Assembly: GCA_023391285.1 (NCBI GenBank)
Contig: JAEWBF010000117.1
Span: 1-64,000, forward strand
From: Verrucomicrobiota bacterium
Lineage (GTDB): Bacteria; Verrucomicrobiota; Verrucomicrobiia; Opitutales; Opitutaceae
DNA length: 64,000 nucleotides
Direction: 5' to 3'
The notes beneath the pieces were generated by a model. The model did not search any database and was not told the DNA's origin. It was given only the letters and a program-made list of their open reading frames with translations. Made by a program: the position numbers and the translations under genes. Shown here one piece after another: positions 34,404-44,097 of this stretch (position 1 is its first letter; every line of letters begins with the position of its first letter).

Positions 34404-35450
34404 ATGCGCATCCTGCTCACCGCCGACCCGATGATTCCCGTGCCGCCATTCGGCTACGGTGGCATCGAACGCATCGTCGACGCACTTCTTCGTGAGTATC
34501 GCTCCGCCGGACACACCGTGGCTCTGCTCGCTCACCCAGATTCCACCGCACCTGCGGACATCCATTTCTGGTGGCCCGCGTCAGTTGGACACCCGTTTCG
34601 CAACGCCCTCGCTCTTCATCAAGCAGTCCGGCGATTCCAGCCCGACGTGGTTCACAGCTTCTCTCGGCTCGCTTATTTGCTTCCGGTCCTGCCCACCTCG
34701 CAGCGTGTGATCATGTCGTATCAACGGCACACCGGCGGCAGCTCGGTCACTTGGGCCTCTCGCCTTGGAGGCAGGACGTTGCGCTTCACCGGGTGCAGCG
34801 AGTTCATCTGCCATATGGGCCGGCGTGCGGGCGGCACGTGGCACGCGATCCCCAATTTCGTCGAGCTCCACAAGTTCGATTTCGTGCCATCCGTCGACCC
34901 CGACGCGCCACTCGTTTTTCTCAGCCGGCTCGACGACGTCAAAGGTCCTGACCTCGCCATCGCCATCGCCCGCGCGGCCAAGCGTCGCCTGATTCTCGCC
35001 GGCAATCGCGACGAATCCGGCCCCCAGCGCGCATTCTTCGATCGTGAGATCGCGCCCCACCTCGGCCGCGACGGCATCGAATGGATCGGCGAAGTGGACG
35101 ATGCGGCGAAAAACAAACTCCTCGGCCAAGCCGCCGCGCTCCTCGTTCCCATCCGCTGGGACGAACCTTTCGGCATCGTTTTCGCCGAAGCCCTCGCCTG
35201 CGGCACTCCCGTGATCTCTTCACCGCGCGGCGCGCTCCCCGAAATTGTGAATTCCGGCACAACCGGCTTTCTTATCGATTCAGTTGATGCCGGCGTAGCC
35301 GCCATCGGCCGTCTCTCCTCGATCGATCGCTGCGCCTGCCGTCGCGCTGCCGAAAACCAGTTCACCGCCGACAAAGTGGCCGAACGGTATCTTCAGCTCG
35401 CGTCATCGCTCGTTCAGAATCCGTCCACTCCCTCTTTCAAGGCTTCATGA
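34404..35450 (+). CDS. GT4 family glycosyltransferase
   Basis: A 348-residue GT-B enzyme with the acceptor loop PVPPFGYGGIERIVDALL, VFLSRLDDVKGPDLAIAIA, and PIRWDEPFGIVFAEALACG, the E-x7-E donor motif. GTPVISSPRGALPEIV follows. The stop overlaps the next gene (ATGA). Confidence 0.93.
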   Translation: MRILLTADPMIPVPPFGYGGIERIVDALLREYRSAGHTVALLAHPDSTAPADIHFWWPASVGHPFRNALALHQAVRRFQPDVVHSFSRLAYLLPVLPTSQRVIMSYQRHTGGSSVTWASRLGGRTLRFTGCSEFICHMGRRAGGTWHAIPNFVELHKFDFVPSVDPDAPLVFLSRLDDVKGPDLAIAIARAAKRRLILAGNRDESGPQRAFFDREIAPHLGRDGIEWIGEVDDAAKNKLLGQAAALLVPIRWDEPFGIVFAEALACGTPVISSPRGALPEIVNSGTTGFLIDSVDAGVAAIGRLSSIDRCACRRAAENQFTADKVAERYLQLASSLVQNPSTPSFKAS

Positions 35451-36868
35451 CAACCGATTCGGATATTCCGCCGATTTGGCGCGATCCCGGAGCGCGGATC
35501 ATTGCAGGCGTCGCCGTGATCCTCTGGTTGAGCGGCTATCCTCAACCTCACATCGACGACCTGTTCTATACGGGCGCGGCGGTCGAACTCGCCCGATCAG
35601 GGCAACTCACAAACCCCTGGATTGCGCCTTGGATGGACTCATTCGGAACAGACCGATTTTATGCGCAACCGCCGGTCTTGCCTTACTTGTTGGGCGGATG
35701 GCTGCTCATTTTCCAGGTTTCGGCCAAATCGCTCACCGCGTTTCACCTGATTGCCCAAGTCGTCGTCGAACTCTCGCTCTATCGCTTCGCTCGACGCGCG
35801 GGGCTCGCTTGGTTCATCGCGCTCGCACCCGCGGTCGTGGCCGGCCTTTTCCTTTTGAATCTCGGCCTGCGCCCCGAAGCGCTCGGATTAGCGTTGGTGG
35901 CGGCGAGTCAGCTCCTTTTCGAACATAAATCCAAACCTTACCTGATTTTGAGCGCAGCGCTGGCAGCGTTGGCCGTGTTGACGCACCCGCTCGTCATGTC
36001 CTTCGTCGTGCCGCTCTATGTCTGGCGCGGTCTCCAAGCGGCGCGTGGCAAAGTTCTCATCTGTTTCTGTTGGGCCACGGTCATCGGAATCGCGGTCAGC
36101 GGTGCCGCCTTCGTTCTCGCTATTCGAGGTGACGTTTTCGAATTCGTCCGAGTGATGCGCGCGTTCTCTCGCCTGCTCACCCCGCCATGGCACATCGCGC
36201 CGTCCCACTTTTGGGGCGAACTTACCTTGGGTAAACAACGCTACATCCTCGGCGCTTCGTGGTGCTTGATCACACTTGGCGCGATCCGAACGCTCATCGG
36301 CGCCAACTCGATCCCGCATCGCTCGGTGCTGCGCCACCTGTGGATCGTTTGGGCAGCCGCAACGTTCATCGGCCTGCTGCTATATCCCACGCGGATGGTC
36401 CACTACGCCACCGCATTCGGGCTGATTCTTGCGATCGTCAGCTGGGGTCGCGTGCAGTTTGGTCGCGCATTTGCTTTGGCCAGCTTGTCGCTGGCCGGCG
36501 TCCAAAGCGCGGCGATTCTTCTGGTTCCTGTCTTCGGAAGCCTCGACGCTCCTGATGCAGCGGCGGTTCGCGCCGAGATCGAACGTCATCCCGGGCGCAA
36601 GCTCTGCGTCGATGACGTCGCCGCGCGCTTACTCTTCGACTTTAACCTTCCGGCGGGAACCGTTGACTGGACCCAGCGCCAGTCCGCGAGCCAAGGCAGC
36701 CGGGGCACGCTCGCCGATAAACCGGCGGAAGAACTGTGGGTCGCCGCCGAATGGAAGTTGGAGCACAACATCCCCGATTCGGGAATCCGCGCCGAGCGAT
36801 TGCGGGTAGGGCCCAAGATATTCAATTCCATCGCAGCCCGTCCCCACCAGCTCGTCGTCATCGAGTGA
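35447..36868 (+). CDS. GT-C-like multi-pass membrane protein, paralogue B
   Basis: A 473-residue membrane protein with the same plan as the gene at 21254. PHIDDLFYTGAAVELARSG corresponds to PGPDDLMFSGAAF there, LNLGLRPEALGLAL to KMGLRPESAGFATL, and the soluble tail VDDVAARLLFDFNLPAGTVD to VDSFVARHVFDYQLPANARD. Probable GT-C transferases using lipid-phosphate sugars on the external side. Confidence 0.7.
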   Translation: MTTDSDIPPIWRDPGARIIAGVAVILWLSGYPQPHIDDLFYTGAAVELARSGQLTNPWIAPWMDSFGTDRFYAQPPVLPYLLGGWLLIFQVSAKSLTAFHLIAQVVVELSLYRFARRAGLAWFIALAPAVVAGLFLLNLGLRPEALGLALVAASQLLFEHKSKPYLILSAALAALAVLTHPLVMSFVVPLYVWRGLQAARGKVLICFCWATVIGIAVSGAAFVLAIRGDVFEFVRVMRAFSRLLTPPWHIAPSHFWGELTLGKQRYILGASWCLITLGAIRTLIGANSIPHRSVLRHLWIVWAAATFIGLLLYPTRMVHYATAFGLILAIVSWGRVQFGRAFALASLSLAGVQSAAILLVPVFGSLDAPDAAAVRAEIERHPGRKLCVDDVAARLLFDFNLPAGTVDWTQRQSASQGSRGTLADKPAEELWVAAEWKLEHNIPDSGIRAERLRVGPKIFNSIAARPHQLVVIE

Positions 36869-38130
36869 ACCGCCGCCTCCTCATTGTCGCGCCCCATTTC
36901 GCTCCGATCAGCGCGCCCGACGGCCAACGCGCCCGCACCCTCGCGCCGCATTTGCCCGAATTCGGCTGGGAGCCCCACATCCTCTCCGTCGATCCGTCCG
37001 CCGCGGAAGCCCCGCTCGAACCCGATCTCCTGCGAACACTCCCGCCCGATTTGCCCGTCACCCGCGTATCCGCAGTTTCCGCACGCCTCGCCCGCCGCGT
37101 CGGGCTTGGCAACCTCGCGTGGCGCGCATGGCTCTCGCTCCACCGGGCCGGCGACCGTCTCCTCCGCGAACAGCGTTTCGATCTCGTCTACTTCTCCACG
37201 ACCCAATTCGCCTGCCTCCCCCTCGGTCGCATCTGGCAACGCCGCCACGCCACTCCCTTCGTCATCGATCTCCAAGACCCTTGGCGCAACGACTTCACCC
37301 TGCAGCCCGGCGTCCGCCCGCCCGGCGGCTGGAAATATCGTTTCGCCGCTTCCCAAGCCCGCTGGCTCGAACCCTGGACGCTCCGCCGGTGCGCCGGAAT
37401 CGTTTCCGTTTCTCCCGCCTACCTCGACCAACTCGCGCAACGCTACACGTGGTGGAGACCTTCTCTCGGACAGACCGTCCCCATGGGCTGGTCCGCCCAC
37501 GATTTCACCACCGCTACCCGAAGCAGCACGTTACCCGCAGTTGATTCTGGTGTGATCCGCTACCTCGGACGACTCGGCCCCGACATGCGGCCCGCCCTCG
37601 ACGTTTTCCTAACCGGCTTGGCCGCCGCTCGCCGCGCGGATTCTTCGACGAACCTCCTCAGCGAATTTCGCGGCGGAAGCTACGATCCCCGCGCTATCGC
37701 CGGCCCCGCCCAAATCGCAGCCCAACGCCAAGGCGTTTCCGCCGCCGTTTCTGAAGATCCGAAGCGCATCCCCTACCTCGCCGCCCTAGCCGCACTTCGG
37801 ACGGCGGGAGCCAACTTGATCCTCGGGTCCGACGATTCTGGATACGCGCCGTCCAAAATCTGGCTCACCCTTGCCGCCGGGCGTCCTTGGCTTGCTCTCG
37901 CCCGAAGAGGAACTGTTTTGCACGGCCTGCTCGAACCGCAGGTGAACTCCACTGGATGGCTCGTCGACCCCGGCGACTCCGACGCGCCTGCCCGCGTGGC
38001 TGAATTCTGCCGCCTCGTGCCTGAATCTCCCCGCTCCCTTCCAGAGCCGCCCGCCATGGCCCAATTCGAAGCTCGCGAGCTCGCGCGCCAACACGCGGAC
38101 TTCTTCCACCGCCTCGCTTCTGCCGGCTGA
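36865..38130 (+). CDS. GT-B fold glycosyltransferase
   Basis: A 421-residue protein starting at GTG overlapping the previous stop. It begins with VNRRLLIVAPHFAPISAPDG, an N-terminus typical of GT4-like enzymes. It has FVIDLQDPWRNDF (an acceptor-side motif common in GT4 cousins), IRYLGRLGPDMRPALDVFLT and SKIWLTLAAGRPWLALARRG. The donor motif is degenerate, so the activity is less certain than the fold. Confidence 0.75.
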   Translation: MNRRLLIVAPHFAPISAPDGQRARTLAPHLPEFGWEPHILSVDPSAAEAPLEPDLLRTLPPDLPVTRVSAVSARLARRVGLGNLAWRAWLSLHRAGDRLLREQRFDLVYFSTTQFACLPLGRIWQRRHATPFVIDLQDPWRNDFTLQPGVRPPGGWKYRFAASQARWLEPWTLRRCAGIVSVSPAYLDQLAQRYTWWRPSLGQTVPMGWSAHDFTTATRSSTLPAVDSGVIRYLGRLGPDMRPALDVFLTGLAAARRADSSTNLLSEFRGGSYDPRAIAGPAQIAAQRQGVSAAVSEDPKRIPYLAALAALRTAGANLILGSDDSGYAPSKIWLTLAAGRPWLALARRGTVLHGLLEPQVNSTGWLVDPGDSDAPARVAEFCRLVPESPRSLPEPPAMAQFEARELARQHADFFHRLASAG

Positions 38131-39674
38131 TGGATACCAACAAACTTCAATTCACCTACGAGACCCGGCTGCTCGACCTCGCGACGCAGCTGCGTTCGCT
38201 GCTGACGAAGGTTTTTCCAGTCCTCGCCGTCGTGCTGACCTCCGTTTCTGGATACCTCTTCGTCAGCAATCGGCCCGGCGCGCTGACGTTCGCGCTTCTT
38301 TCGGCCGGCGTTCTGGTCGGTTTCAACACGTGGCGAAAGGCCGGCATCGGATTGCCGATGCTGCCGATGATGTGCGCGCAACATCTGGTCGCCTACGGTT
38401 TGCCGATCCTTGTCCGCCATCCCGTCGTGCAAGCCTACCCGGCGGAAACAGCGACGCGCGCCGGTATCGAACTGTTCGTCTTTCTCGCCGCCATGAGTGG
38501 CGGGTGGTGGTCAGGACTGCAGTTCGCTCAAGTCACCCGTCCCACCGCGCGACTCCTCAACATCATGGTCACCGAAGGCATGGATGGGCTCCGTCGACTC
38601 GGATTCTCAATGCTCGGTGCCGGCACGATCTATCAGCTCCTCTCTGCGGTCGGACTTCTGAATTCCGTGTTCGCGCTGCTACCCGGGGGCACGTTCCCTA
38701 TCGTGTTCGCCCTCGTCAGCGCGGTCACCTCTTGCGGCTTGTTCCTCCTCAGCATGCTGCTCGCGTCGAACGTCCTCAACCGCACCCAAAAGAGCACCTT
38801 CTGGATTCTGCTCGCCGTCAACGCGCTCATCTCCGCCTCGGGATTTCTCCTTTCCGCCGTCGGCATCCTGCTGTTTTCCGTCGCCATCGGTCTCTTCTGG
38901 GGAAGCGGCCGCATGCCATGGCGCTTCGTCATCGGCGTCGGCTGCGCGCTGGCCTTCCTCAATCTCGGCAAATTCGAGATGCGCGGCCTGTATTGGGAAA
39001 CCGAAGACGAAGCCGTCGAAGCCACCACGCTCTTCAACATGCCCGAGCGCTACGTCCAGTGGTTCGAAGCGAGTTGGACGATCATGACGGCGACCGAAGA
39101 AACCGCCAACTCCCTCTGGGAATCGCAATACGTCCGGAAGGAGAAAGTGGAGAGTCCCGGCCAGAGTCTATTGATGCGGGTCAACAACCTGCAGAACATC
39201 CTCTACGTGATCGACCGGCTCGATTCGAATATCGTCGATCCTCTTCGTGGCAAAACCTACACCATCATCCCCGCGCTCCTGATTCCACGCATTCTCTGGC
39301 CCGACAAACCCCGTTCGCACGAAGGCCAGGTTCTGCTCAACGTCCATTTCGGCCGCCAGTCCCTCGACAGCACGTTCGTCACCTACATCGCTTGGGGACT
39401 GCTCGCCGAAGCTTATGGCAATTTTGGACCTTTCATCGGCAGCATTTGCGTCGGCTTCGCGATCGGCTGGCTGTTCGGATACCTCGAGAAGAAATCCAGC
39501 GCCAAACCCCTTCTCTCCCTCGAAGGATTCCTCGCGTTCATCGTCTTCGTCTCCGTCGCCAACTCCTTCGAGATGGTATCGAGCGTTCTCATTACTTCGA
39601 CGGTCCAAGCCGTGGTGCCAGTCGCCGTGATCGGAACCTTCGTCACCCGGCGTTTCTCGCTTAGCACGTCATGA
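38130..39674 (+). CDS. Wzy-like polysaccharide polymerase
   Basis: A 514-residue membrane protein with about ten hydrophobic segments and a large polar loop (about residues 290-380). The end of that loop reads TIIPALLIPRILWPDKPRSH, which matches the IPR.(L/F)WPDKP signature of O-antigen polymerase-type proteins. In Wzy-dependent systems such a protein joins repeat units on the outer face of the membrane. Its ATG shares one base with the upstream stop. Confidence 0.75.
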   Translation: MDTNKLQFTYETRLLDLATQLRSLLTKVFPVLAVVLTSVSGYLFVSNRPGALTFALLSAGVLVGFNTWRKAGIGLPMLPMMCAQHLVAYGLPILVRHPVVQAYPAETATRAGIELFVFLAAMSGGWWSGLQFAQVTRPTARLLNIMVTEGMDGLRRLGFSMLGAGTIYQLLSAVGLLNSVFALLPGGTFPIVFALVSAVTSCGLFLLSMLLASNVLNRTQKSTFWILLAVNALISASGFLLSAVGILLFSVAIGLFWGSGRMPWRFVIGVGCALAFLNLGKFEMRGLYWETEDEAVEATTLFNMPERYVQWFEASWTIMTATEETANSLWESQYVRKEKVESPGQSLLMRVNNLQNILYVIDRLDSNIVDPLRGKTYTIIPALLIPRILWPDKPRSHEGQVLLNVHFGRQSLDSTFVTYIAWGLLAEAYGNFGPFIGSICVGFAIGWLFGYLEKKSSAKPLLSLEGFLAFIVFVSVANSFEMVSSVLITSTVQAVVPVAVIGTFVTRRFSLSTS

Positions 39675-40888
39675 CGCAGCCCCCGTTAGGGTCTCGCGAC
39701 GCCGCCCCGTCGCGTCTCGCGATCGTGCTCTCGCACCCAACGCAATACTACAGCCCGTGGTTCCGCTGGCTGCGCACCCATACACCCTACACGCTTCGCG
39801 TATTCTACCTCTGGGAGTTTGGCGTAACCGCCCAACGCGATCCCGAATTCCAGAAAACCTTCCGCTGGGACGTCGATCTCCTCGACGGCTACGATCACGA
39901 GTTCATTCCCAACACGTCTCGCGATCCCGGCACGCACCATTTCAACGGCCTCCGCAACCCGGCGCTTCCTGACCGTCTCGCGGCATTCCTCCCCAACGCC
40001 ATCCTCCTCTTCGGTTACGCCCATCCCACGCACCTGCGCCTCATCCTCTGGGCGCGTCGCCGGGGCATTCCGCTCATTTTTCGCGGCGATTCTCACTTCA
40101 TCGGCCGCGCGCGCCCGCCGTTTATCACGCAAACCGCACTTCGCATTCTTTACGCGCAATTCGCCGCCTTCACCTACGTGGGAGCCGCCAACCATCACTA
40201 CTTCACCACGCTCGGCGTTCCGTCTCGAAAGCTCTTCTTCGCTCCGCACTCCGTCGACCACACGCGCTTCAACCCCTCGCTCGAAACTCATCGCGCCGCC
40301 GCAGCTGCGCTCCGCGCCTCTCTCGCACTCGCTCCTTCGACTCGCGTGATCCTCTTCGCCGGCAAACTGCTCCCTGCCAAACAGCCGCGCGAACTTCTCG
40401 AGGCCTATCTCTCCCTGCCGCCGGGCGATCACGCCCTGGTCTTCGTCGGCGACGGACCCGAGAAGGACGGGCTTGTCCAACGCGCCGAAACTTCTCGCTC
40501 GCACCGGACCATCTTTCTGCCGTTCGCCAACCAGTCCGAAATGCCCGCGCGCTATCTCCTCGCCAACATCTTCACTCTTCCGTCCCGCGGCCTTTACGAA
40601 ACGTGGGGTCTCGCCGTCAACGAATCCATGCACATGGGCGTGCCTGCACTGGTCAGCGATCGAGTCGGCTGCCAGCGCGATCTCGTCGAAGACGATGTCA
40701 CCGGTTGGGTTTTCCGAGCTGACGATCCCGCCCATCTCCGCGAACGCCTCTCCGCTGCGCTCCGCGCCGACCTGGCCGTCGTTCGCTCCGGCGCTTCGTC
40801 ACGCATCGCTGGATACACCTATCCGCAAACCAGCCGCGGCTTGCTCGACGCCCTCGCGCACTCCGCACCCAAGGCATTTCGGCGTTGA
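39671..40888 (+). CDS. GT4 family glycosyltransferase
   Basis: A 405-residue GT-B enzyme. LAIVLSHPTQYYSPWFRWLR is an N-terminus seen in GT4 enzymes acting on exopolysaccharides. VILFAGKLLPAKQPRELLEA, ALVFVGDGPEKDGL and SRGLYETWGLAVNESMHMG (E-x7-E) complete the picture. It overlaps the polymerase stop by 4 bp. Confidence 0.9.
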   Translation: MTQPPLGSRDAAPSRLAIVLSHPTQYYSPWFRWLRTHTPYTLRVFYLWEFGVTAQRDPEFQKTFRWDVDLLDGYDHEFIPNTSRDPGTHHFNGLRNPALPDRLAAFLPNAILLFGYAHPTHLRLILWARRRGIPLIFRGDSHFIGRARPPFITQTALRILYAQFAAFTYVGAANHHYFTTLGVPSRKLFFAPHSVDHTRFNPSLETHRAAAAALRASLALAPSTRVILFAGKLLPAKQPRELLEAYLSLPPGDHALVFVGDGPEKDGLVQRAETSRSHRTIFLPFANQSEMPARYLLANIFTLPSRGLYETWGLAVNESMHMGVPALVSDRVGCQRDLVEDDVTGWVFRADDPAHLRERLSAALRADLAVVRSGASSRIAGYTYPQTSRGLLDALAHSAPKAFRR

Positions 40889-40919
40889 TGCCCTGCGCGC
40901 CAATTCCGGTAATCCCTCC

Positions 40920-41483
40920 ATGGCGGTAGAACCTCCCTTCCTCGGACAAAACTGCGTCACGCCCGACCCGCGGCGCGAGGTTCTGCTCCGCTGGCTGTGG
41001 GCCTTCGTCCAAGCCACCGTCTTCCGCTGGAGCCCGCGTCCGCTGCATGGTTTTCGCGCGCGCCTGCTGAAACTCTTCGGCGCCGACATCCCTGACGTCT
41101 CCAAAGTTGTCGTCTTCCCCACCGTGCGCACCACCTACCCGTGGCGCCTCCGTCTCGAACCTCGCTCCATGGTCGGACGCCACGTCACACTCTACAGCCT
41201 CGGCCACATCACGCTTCGCCGCGGCGCCAATGTCAGCCAAAACACCCACCTCTGCGCCGGCACGCACGACTTCATGCGCTGGGACATGCCGCTCGTCACG
41301 GGCCCGATCGTGATCGGCGAAAACGCCTGGATCGGCGCCGACGTCTTCGTCGGTCCCAACGTCACCATCGGCGAACTCTGCGTCGTCGGCGCCCGCGCCG
41401 TCGTCGTCCGCGATCTCCCGCCGCGCAAAATCTGCGTGGGTCACCCTTGCCGCCCGATCAAAGACCGCCTGCCGCCCGCCTGA
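40920..41483 (+). CDS. WcaF-like hexapeptide acetyltransferase
   Basis: A 187-residue protein related to colanic acid acetyltransferase WcaF: FRARLLKLFGADIPDVSKVV, SLGHITLRRGANVSQNTHLC, AGTHDFMRWDMPLVTGPIVI (His of the active site) and GENAWIGADVFVGPNVTIGE. It likely acetylates a sugar hydroxyl. ATG 40920 starts 31 bp after the previous stop; a preceding ATG at 40888 is not in frame. Confidence 0.9.
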   Translation: MAVEPPFLGQNCVTPDPRREVLLRWLWAFVQATVFRWSPRPLHGFRARLLKLFGADIPDVSKVVVFPTVRTTYPWRLRLEPRSMVGRHVTLYSLGHITLRRGANVSQNTHLCAGTHDFMRWDMPLVTGPIVIGENAWIGADVFVGPNVTIGELCVVGARAVVVRDLPPRKICVGHPCRPIKDRLPPA

Positions 41484-42611
41484 ATGCGCTGCTGCGAAAT
41501 CGTTCCCAGCCTCGAGGAAAAACACGGCGGCCCCAGCAAATCCGTCCTCGCTCTCTCCGAAGCGCTCGGCTCCCTCAGCCCGCTCGTCTCACTGCTCTCC
41601 ACCGATCCGAGCCCGCCCGCGCCCCCGCCTTCACGCTCAATCGACGTTCGCGTTTTCCCACGCAACACTCCGCAAGCCCTTTGTCCGTCCTCCGGTCTCC
41701 GGCGTCACCTCGATGAGCACACCTTCGACGTGATCCATCATCACTCGCTGTGGCTGCGCACCCTGCACTACGCGCATCATCGCGCCCGCTCGCTGCACGT
41801 TCCTTTCGTCATTTCGCCGCGCGGCATGATGAGTCCCTGGGCGTGGCAACATCATGGTTGGCGCAAACAACTCGTCCGCCATCTCCTCCATCCCGGCGCT
41901 TTCGAAGGCGCCGACGGCTGGCACGCCACCAGCCCTGAAGAAGCCGACGAGATTCGTTCCCACGGTTTTAAACAGCCGATCTGCGTTGCCCCCAACGGCG
42001 TCGCCATTCCCACCGCCGCCGATCGCACCGCCGCCGCTGCGCACTGGCACACCATCTGCCCCGACACGGCGCAACGTCCCACCGCGCTTTTTTATTCCCG
42101 CCTGCATCGCAAAAAGCGCGTGCTCGAGCTGATCGATCTCTGGCTCGCTCACGCTCCCGCCGAATGGCTGCTGCTGATCGTCGGCACACCGGAAGAGTAT
42201 ACACCCGCCCAGCTCGAAACCTACGTCCTCCACAACTCCGGCGGCGGACGCGTTCGCGTTTTCGACGGCTCTGGCGCGCCGCCGCCGTATCCCGTCGCGT
42301 CGCTTTTCATTCTTCCGTCGCACAACGAAAACTTCGGCATGGTCATCGCCGAATCTCTCGCCCACGCCGTGCCCGTGCTCGTCACCGACTCCACGCCGTG
42401 GTCCGATATCAACTCGCTCGGTTGCGGCTGGTGCGTTCCTTGGGCCGCGTTTCCCGCCACTCTGCGAATCGCCTTGTCCGAGACGTCCGAACAGCGCACC
42501 CGCCGCGGCGAAGTGGGTCGCGAATACGTCCGCCAGGAATTCCCCTGGGAGAAGTCGGCCGCGACGCTCCTCCAATTCTATCGCGAGCTCCGCAAGCAAT
42601 CCGCCGCGTGA
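41484..42611 (+). CDS. GT4 family glycosyltransferase
   Basis: A 375-residue GT-B enzyme: EIVPSLEEKHGGPSKSVLAL, PFVISPRGMMSPWAWQHHGW (typical of WcaI/WbpH-like GT4 cousins), FYSRLHRKKRVLELID, and LPSHNENFGMVIAESLAHAV, the E-x7-E donor motif. It starts at the base after the acetyltransferase stop. Confidence 0.93.
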   Translation: MRCCEIVPSLEEKHGGPSKSVLALSEALGSLSPLVSLLSTDPSPPAPPPSRSIDVRVFPRNTPQALCPSSGLRRHLDEHTFDVIHHHSLWLRTLHYAHHRARSLHVPFVISPRGMMSPWAWQHHGWRKQLVRHLLHPGAFEGADGWHATSPEEADEIRSHGFKQPICVAPNGVAIPTAADRTAAAAHWHTICPDTAQRPTALFYSRLHRKKRVLELIDLWLAHAPAEWLLLIVGTPEEYTPAQLETYVLHNSGGGRVRVFDGSGAPPPYPVASLFILPSHNENFGMVIAESLAHAVPVLVTDSTPWSDINSLGCGWCVPWAAFPATLRIALSETSEQRTRRGEVGREYVRQEFPWEKSAATLLQFYRELRKQSAA

Positions 42612-42618
42612 CCTCACC

Positions 42619-44097
42619 ATGCGCGACCTGAAATACCAGCCTGGCGTCAGTGCAGCTCCCAGCCGCAACGCCGCTTACCGCGAACGCTTCGAACTCATCG
42701 TCGTCGCGCACGTCGCCACCCTCGTTGTGCTCGCCTCATGGTGGCTCGGCGGAAACTCACTCGGGGCGCGCCTCGCACTTTCAATCTGGGGCTCCGTCGG
42801 TGTCGTCCTGACCGCCATCGGTATCTTCTGTCGCCGATCGCTTCGCCCCGATTTCCAACCGTTCCGCTGGCTTTGGCCGCTCGCGCTTTTCGCGATCCTC
42901 GTCCTCGCCAGCGCGTTCAATCCCAGCTTCCGCGAGATCTCGAATGACTCCCGCCCCCTCTACGTCGAGTCGGAAAGCGTTCCCGGCTGGCCGAGCAGCG
43001 CTCGTCCTTTGCACTCGCTGCGCACGCTCTGGTTCTTCTCCGCGGTCTATCTCTCTGCTTTCAACCTGCTCATCTTTGTTCGCCAACGCCGTTTCCTCCG
43101 CGGCTTGTGCATCGCGCTCGTTGCCAACGCCCTCGTTCTCGCCGTCCTCGGCACGCTCCAGAAACTCATGGGCGCGCCCAGCACGTTCTTCGGCCTCGGC
43201 CCGCCGATCCAACCGAAATTCTTCGCTTCGTTCCTCTACCATAATCACTGGGGCGCGTTCACCTTGCTGATGTCGGCGCTGGCCCTCGGGCTGATCTTCC
43301 ACTTCGCCCGCCGCTCCCAGGCCCGCAACGTCTGGCACTCTCCGGTTTTCGCGGGAGTCGTTGCCATGCTCTTTCTCGCCACCACGGCTCCGCTCAGCGC
43401 TTCGCGTTCGAGCACGATTCTCCTGCTGATCCTTCTCGTGGTCGGATTCGGTCACTATCTCCGCAACATTCTCGCATCGCGCCGGGCCGCACGCGCCAGC
43501 ATCGCAGCCCCGCTCAGCGGGGGCATTCTCGCCGCCATCGCCGTCCTCGGTTTCGCGCTGTATTTCGCCCGCCCCGTTGTCGAACACCGCTTCCTCCAAA
43601 CTCTCGAGCAGATCGAAGACGCTCGCCGCGAGACCACCGTCAACTCCCGCGTAGCCCTTTACCGCGACACCTGGAACATGGCTCGCGAAAAACTCTGGTT
43701 CGGCTGGGGCATGGGCTCGTATCCCACCGTCTTCTACACGCGCAACACCCAACGCTACACGTCGGACGGTCTGGAGGTCCATTTCCACGACGCCCATTCC
43801 GACTGGCTGCAGTCGGCCTCCGAGGTCGGCCTCGTTGGCACCACCCTTCTCGGGCTGTGCGCTCTCGTTCCCCTCGTCGCGTGTCGGAGCGCGTTGAGAC
43901 CGACTCCGCTCGTAGCGTATCCATTATTTGGCTGCGCGATCGTCGTCCTCTACGCCTGGCTCGAATTCCCGTTCGGCAACCGCGCCGTCATCTGCGCCTG
44001 GTGGGTCGCCTTCTTCGTCGCCGTCCAATCCGCGCGCATCCGTGAACGGCTCGCCGCCCCAACCTCCGCGTCGCCAGCCGTCTCAGCCTCGTCATGA
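42619..44097 (+). CDS. O-antigen ligase/polymerase-like membrane protein (WaaL/Wzy_C)
   Basis: A 492-residue membrane protein with about eleven hydrophobic segments. The central part has FASFLYHNHWGAFTLLMSAL and the periplasmic loop shows SRVALYRDTWNMAREKLWFG followed by WGMGSYPTV and HFHDAHSDWLQSASEVGLVG, the Wzy_C/O-antigen-ligase signature with its conserved H-x-D segment. Such proteins transfer lipid-linked glycan to an acceptor or polymerise units. Having this beside a Wzy-like protein and an ABC exporter is unusual. Confidence 0.88.
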   Translation: MRDLKYQPGVSAAPSRNAAYRERFELIVVAHVATLVVLASWWLGGNSLGARLALSIWGSVGVVLTAIGIFCRRSLRPDFQPFRWLWPLALFAILVLASAFNPSFREISNDSRPLYVESESVPGWPSSARPLHSLRTLWFFSAVYLSAFNLLIFVRQRRFLRGLCIALVANALVLAVLGTLQKLMGAPSTFFGLGPPIQPKFFASFLYHNHWGAFTLLMSALALGLIFHFARRSQARNVWHSPVFAGVVAMLFLATTAPLSASRSSTILLLILLVVGFGHYLRNILASRRAARASIAAPLSGGILAAIAVLGFALYFARPVVEHRFLQTLEQIEDARRETTVNSRVALYRDTWNMAREKLWFGWGMGSYPTVFYTRNTQRYTSDGLEVHFHDAHSDWLQSASEVGLVGTTLLGLCALVPLVACRSALRPTPLVAYPLFGCAIVVLYAWLEFPFGNRAVICAWWVAFFVAVQSARIRERLAAPTSASPAVSASS

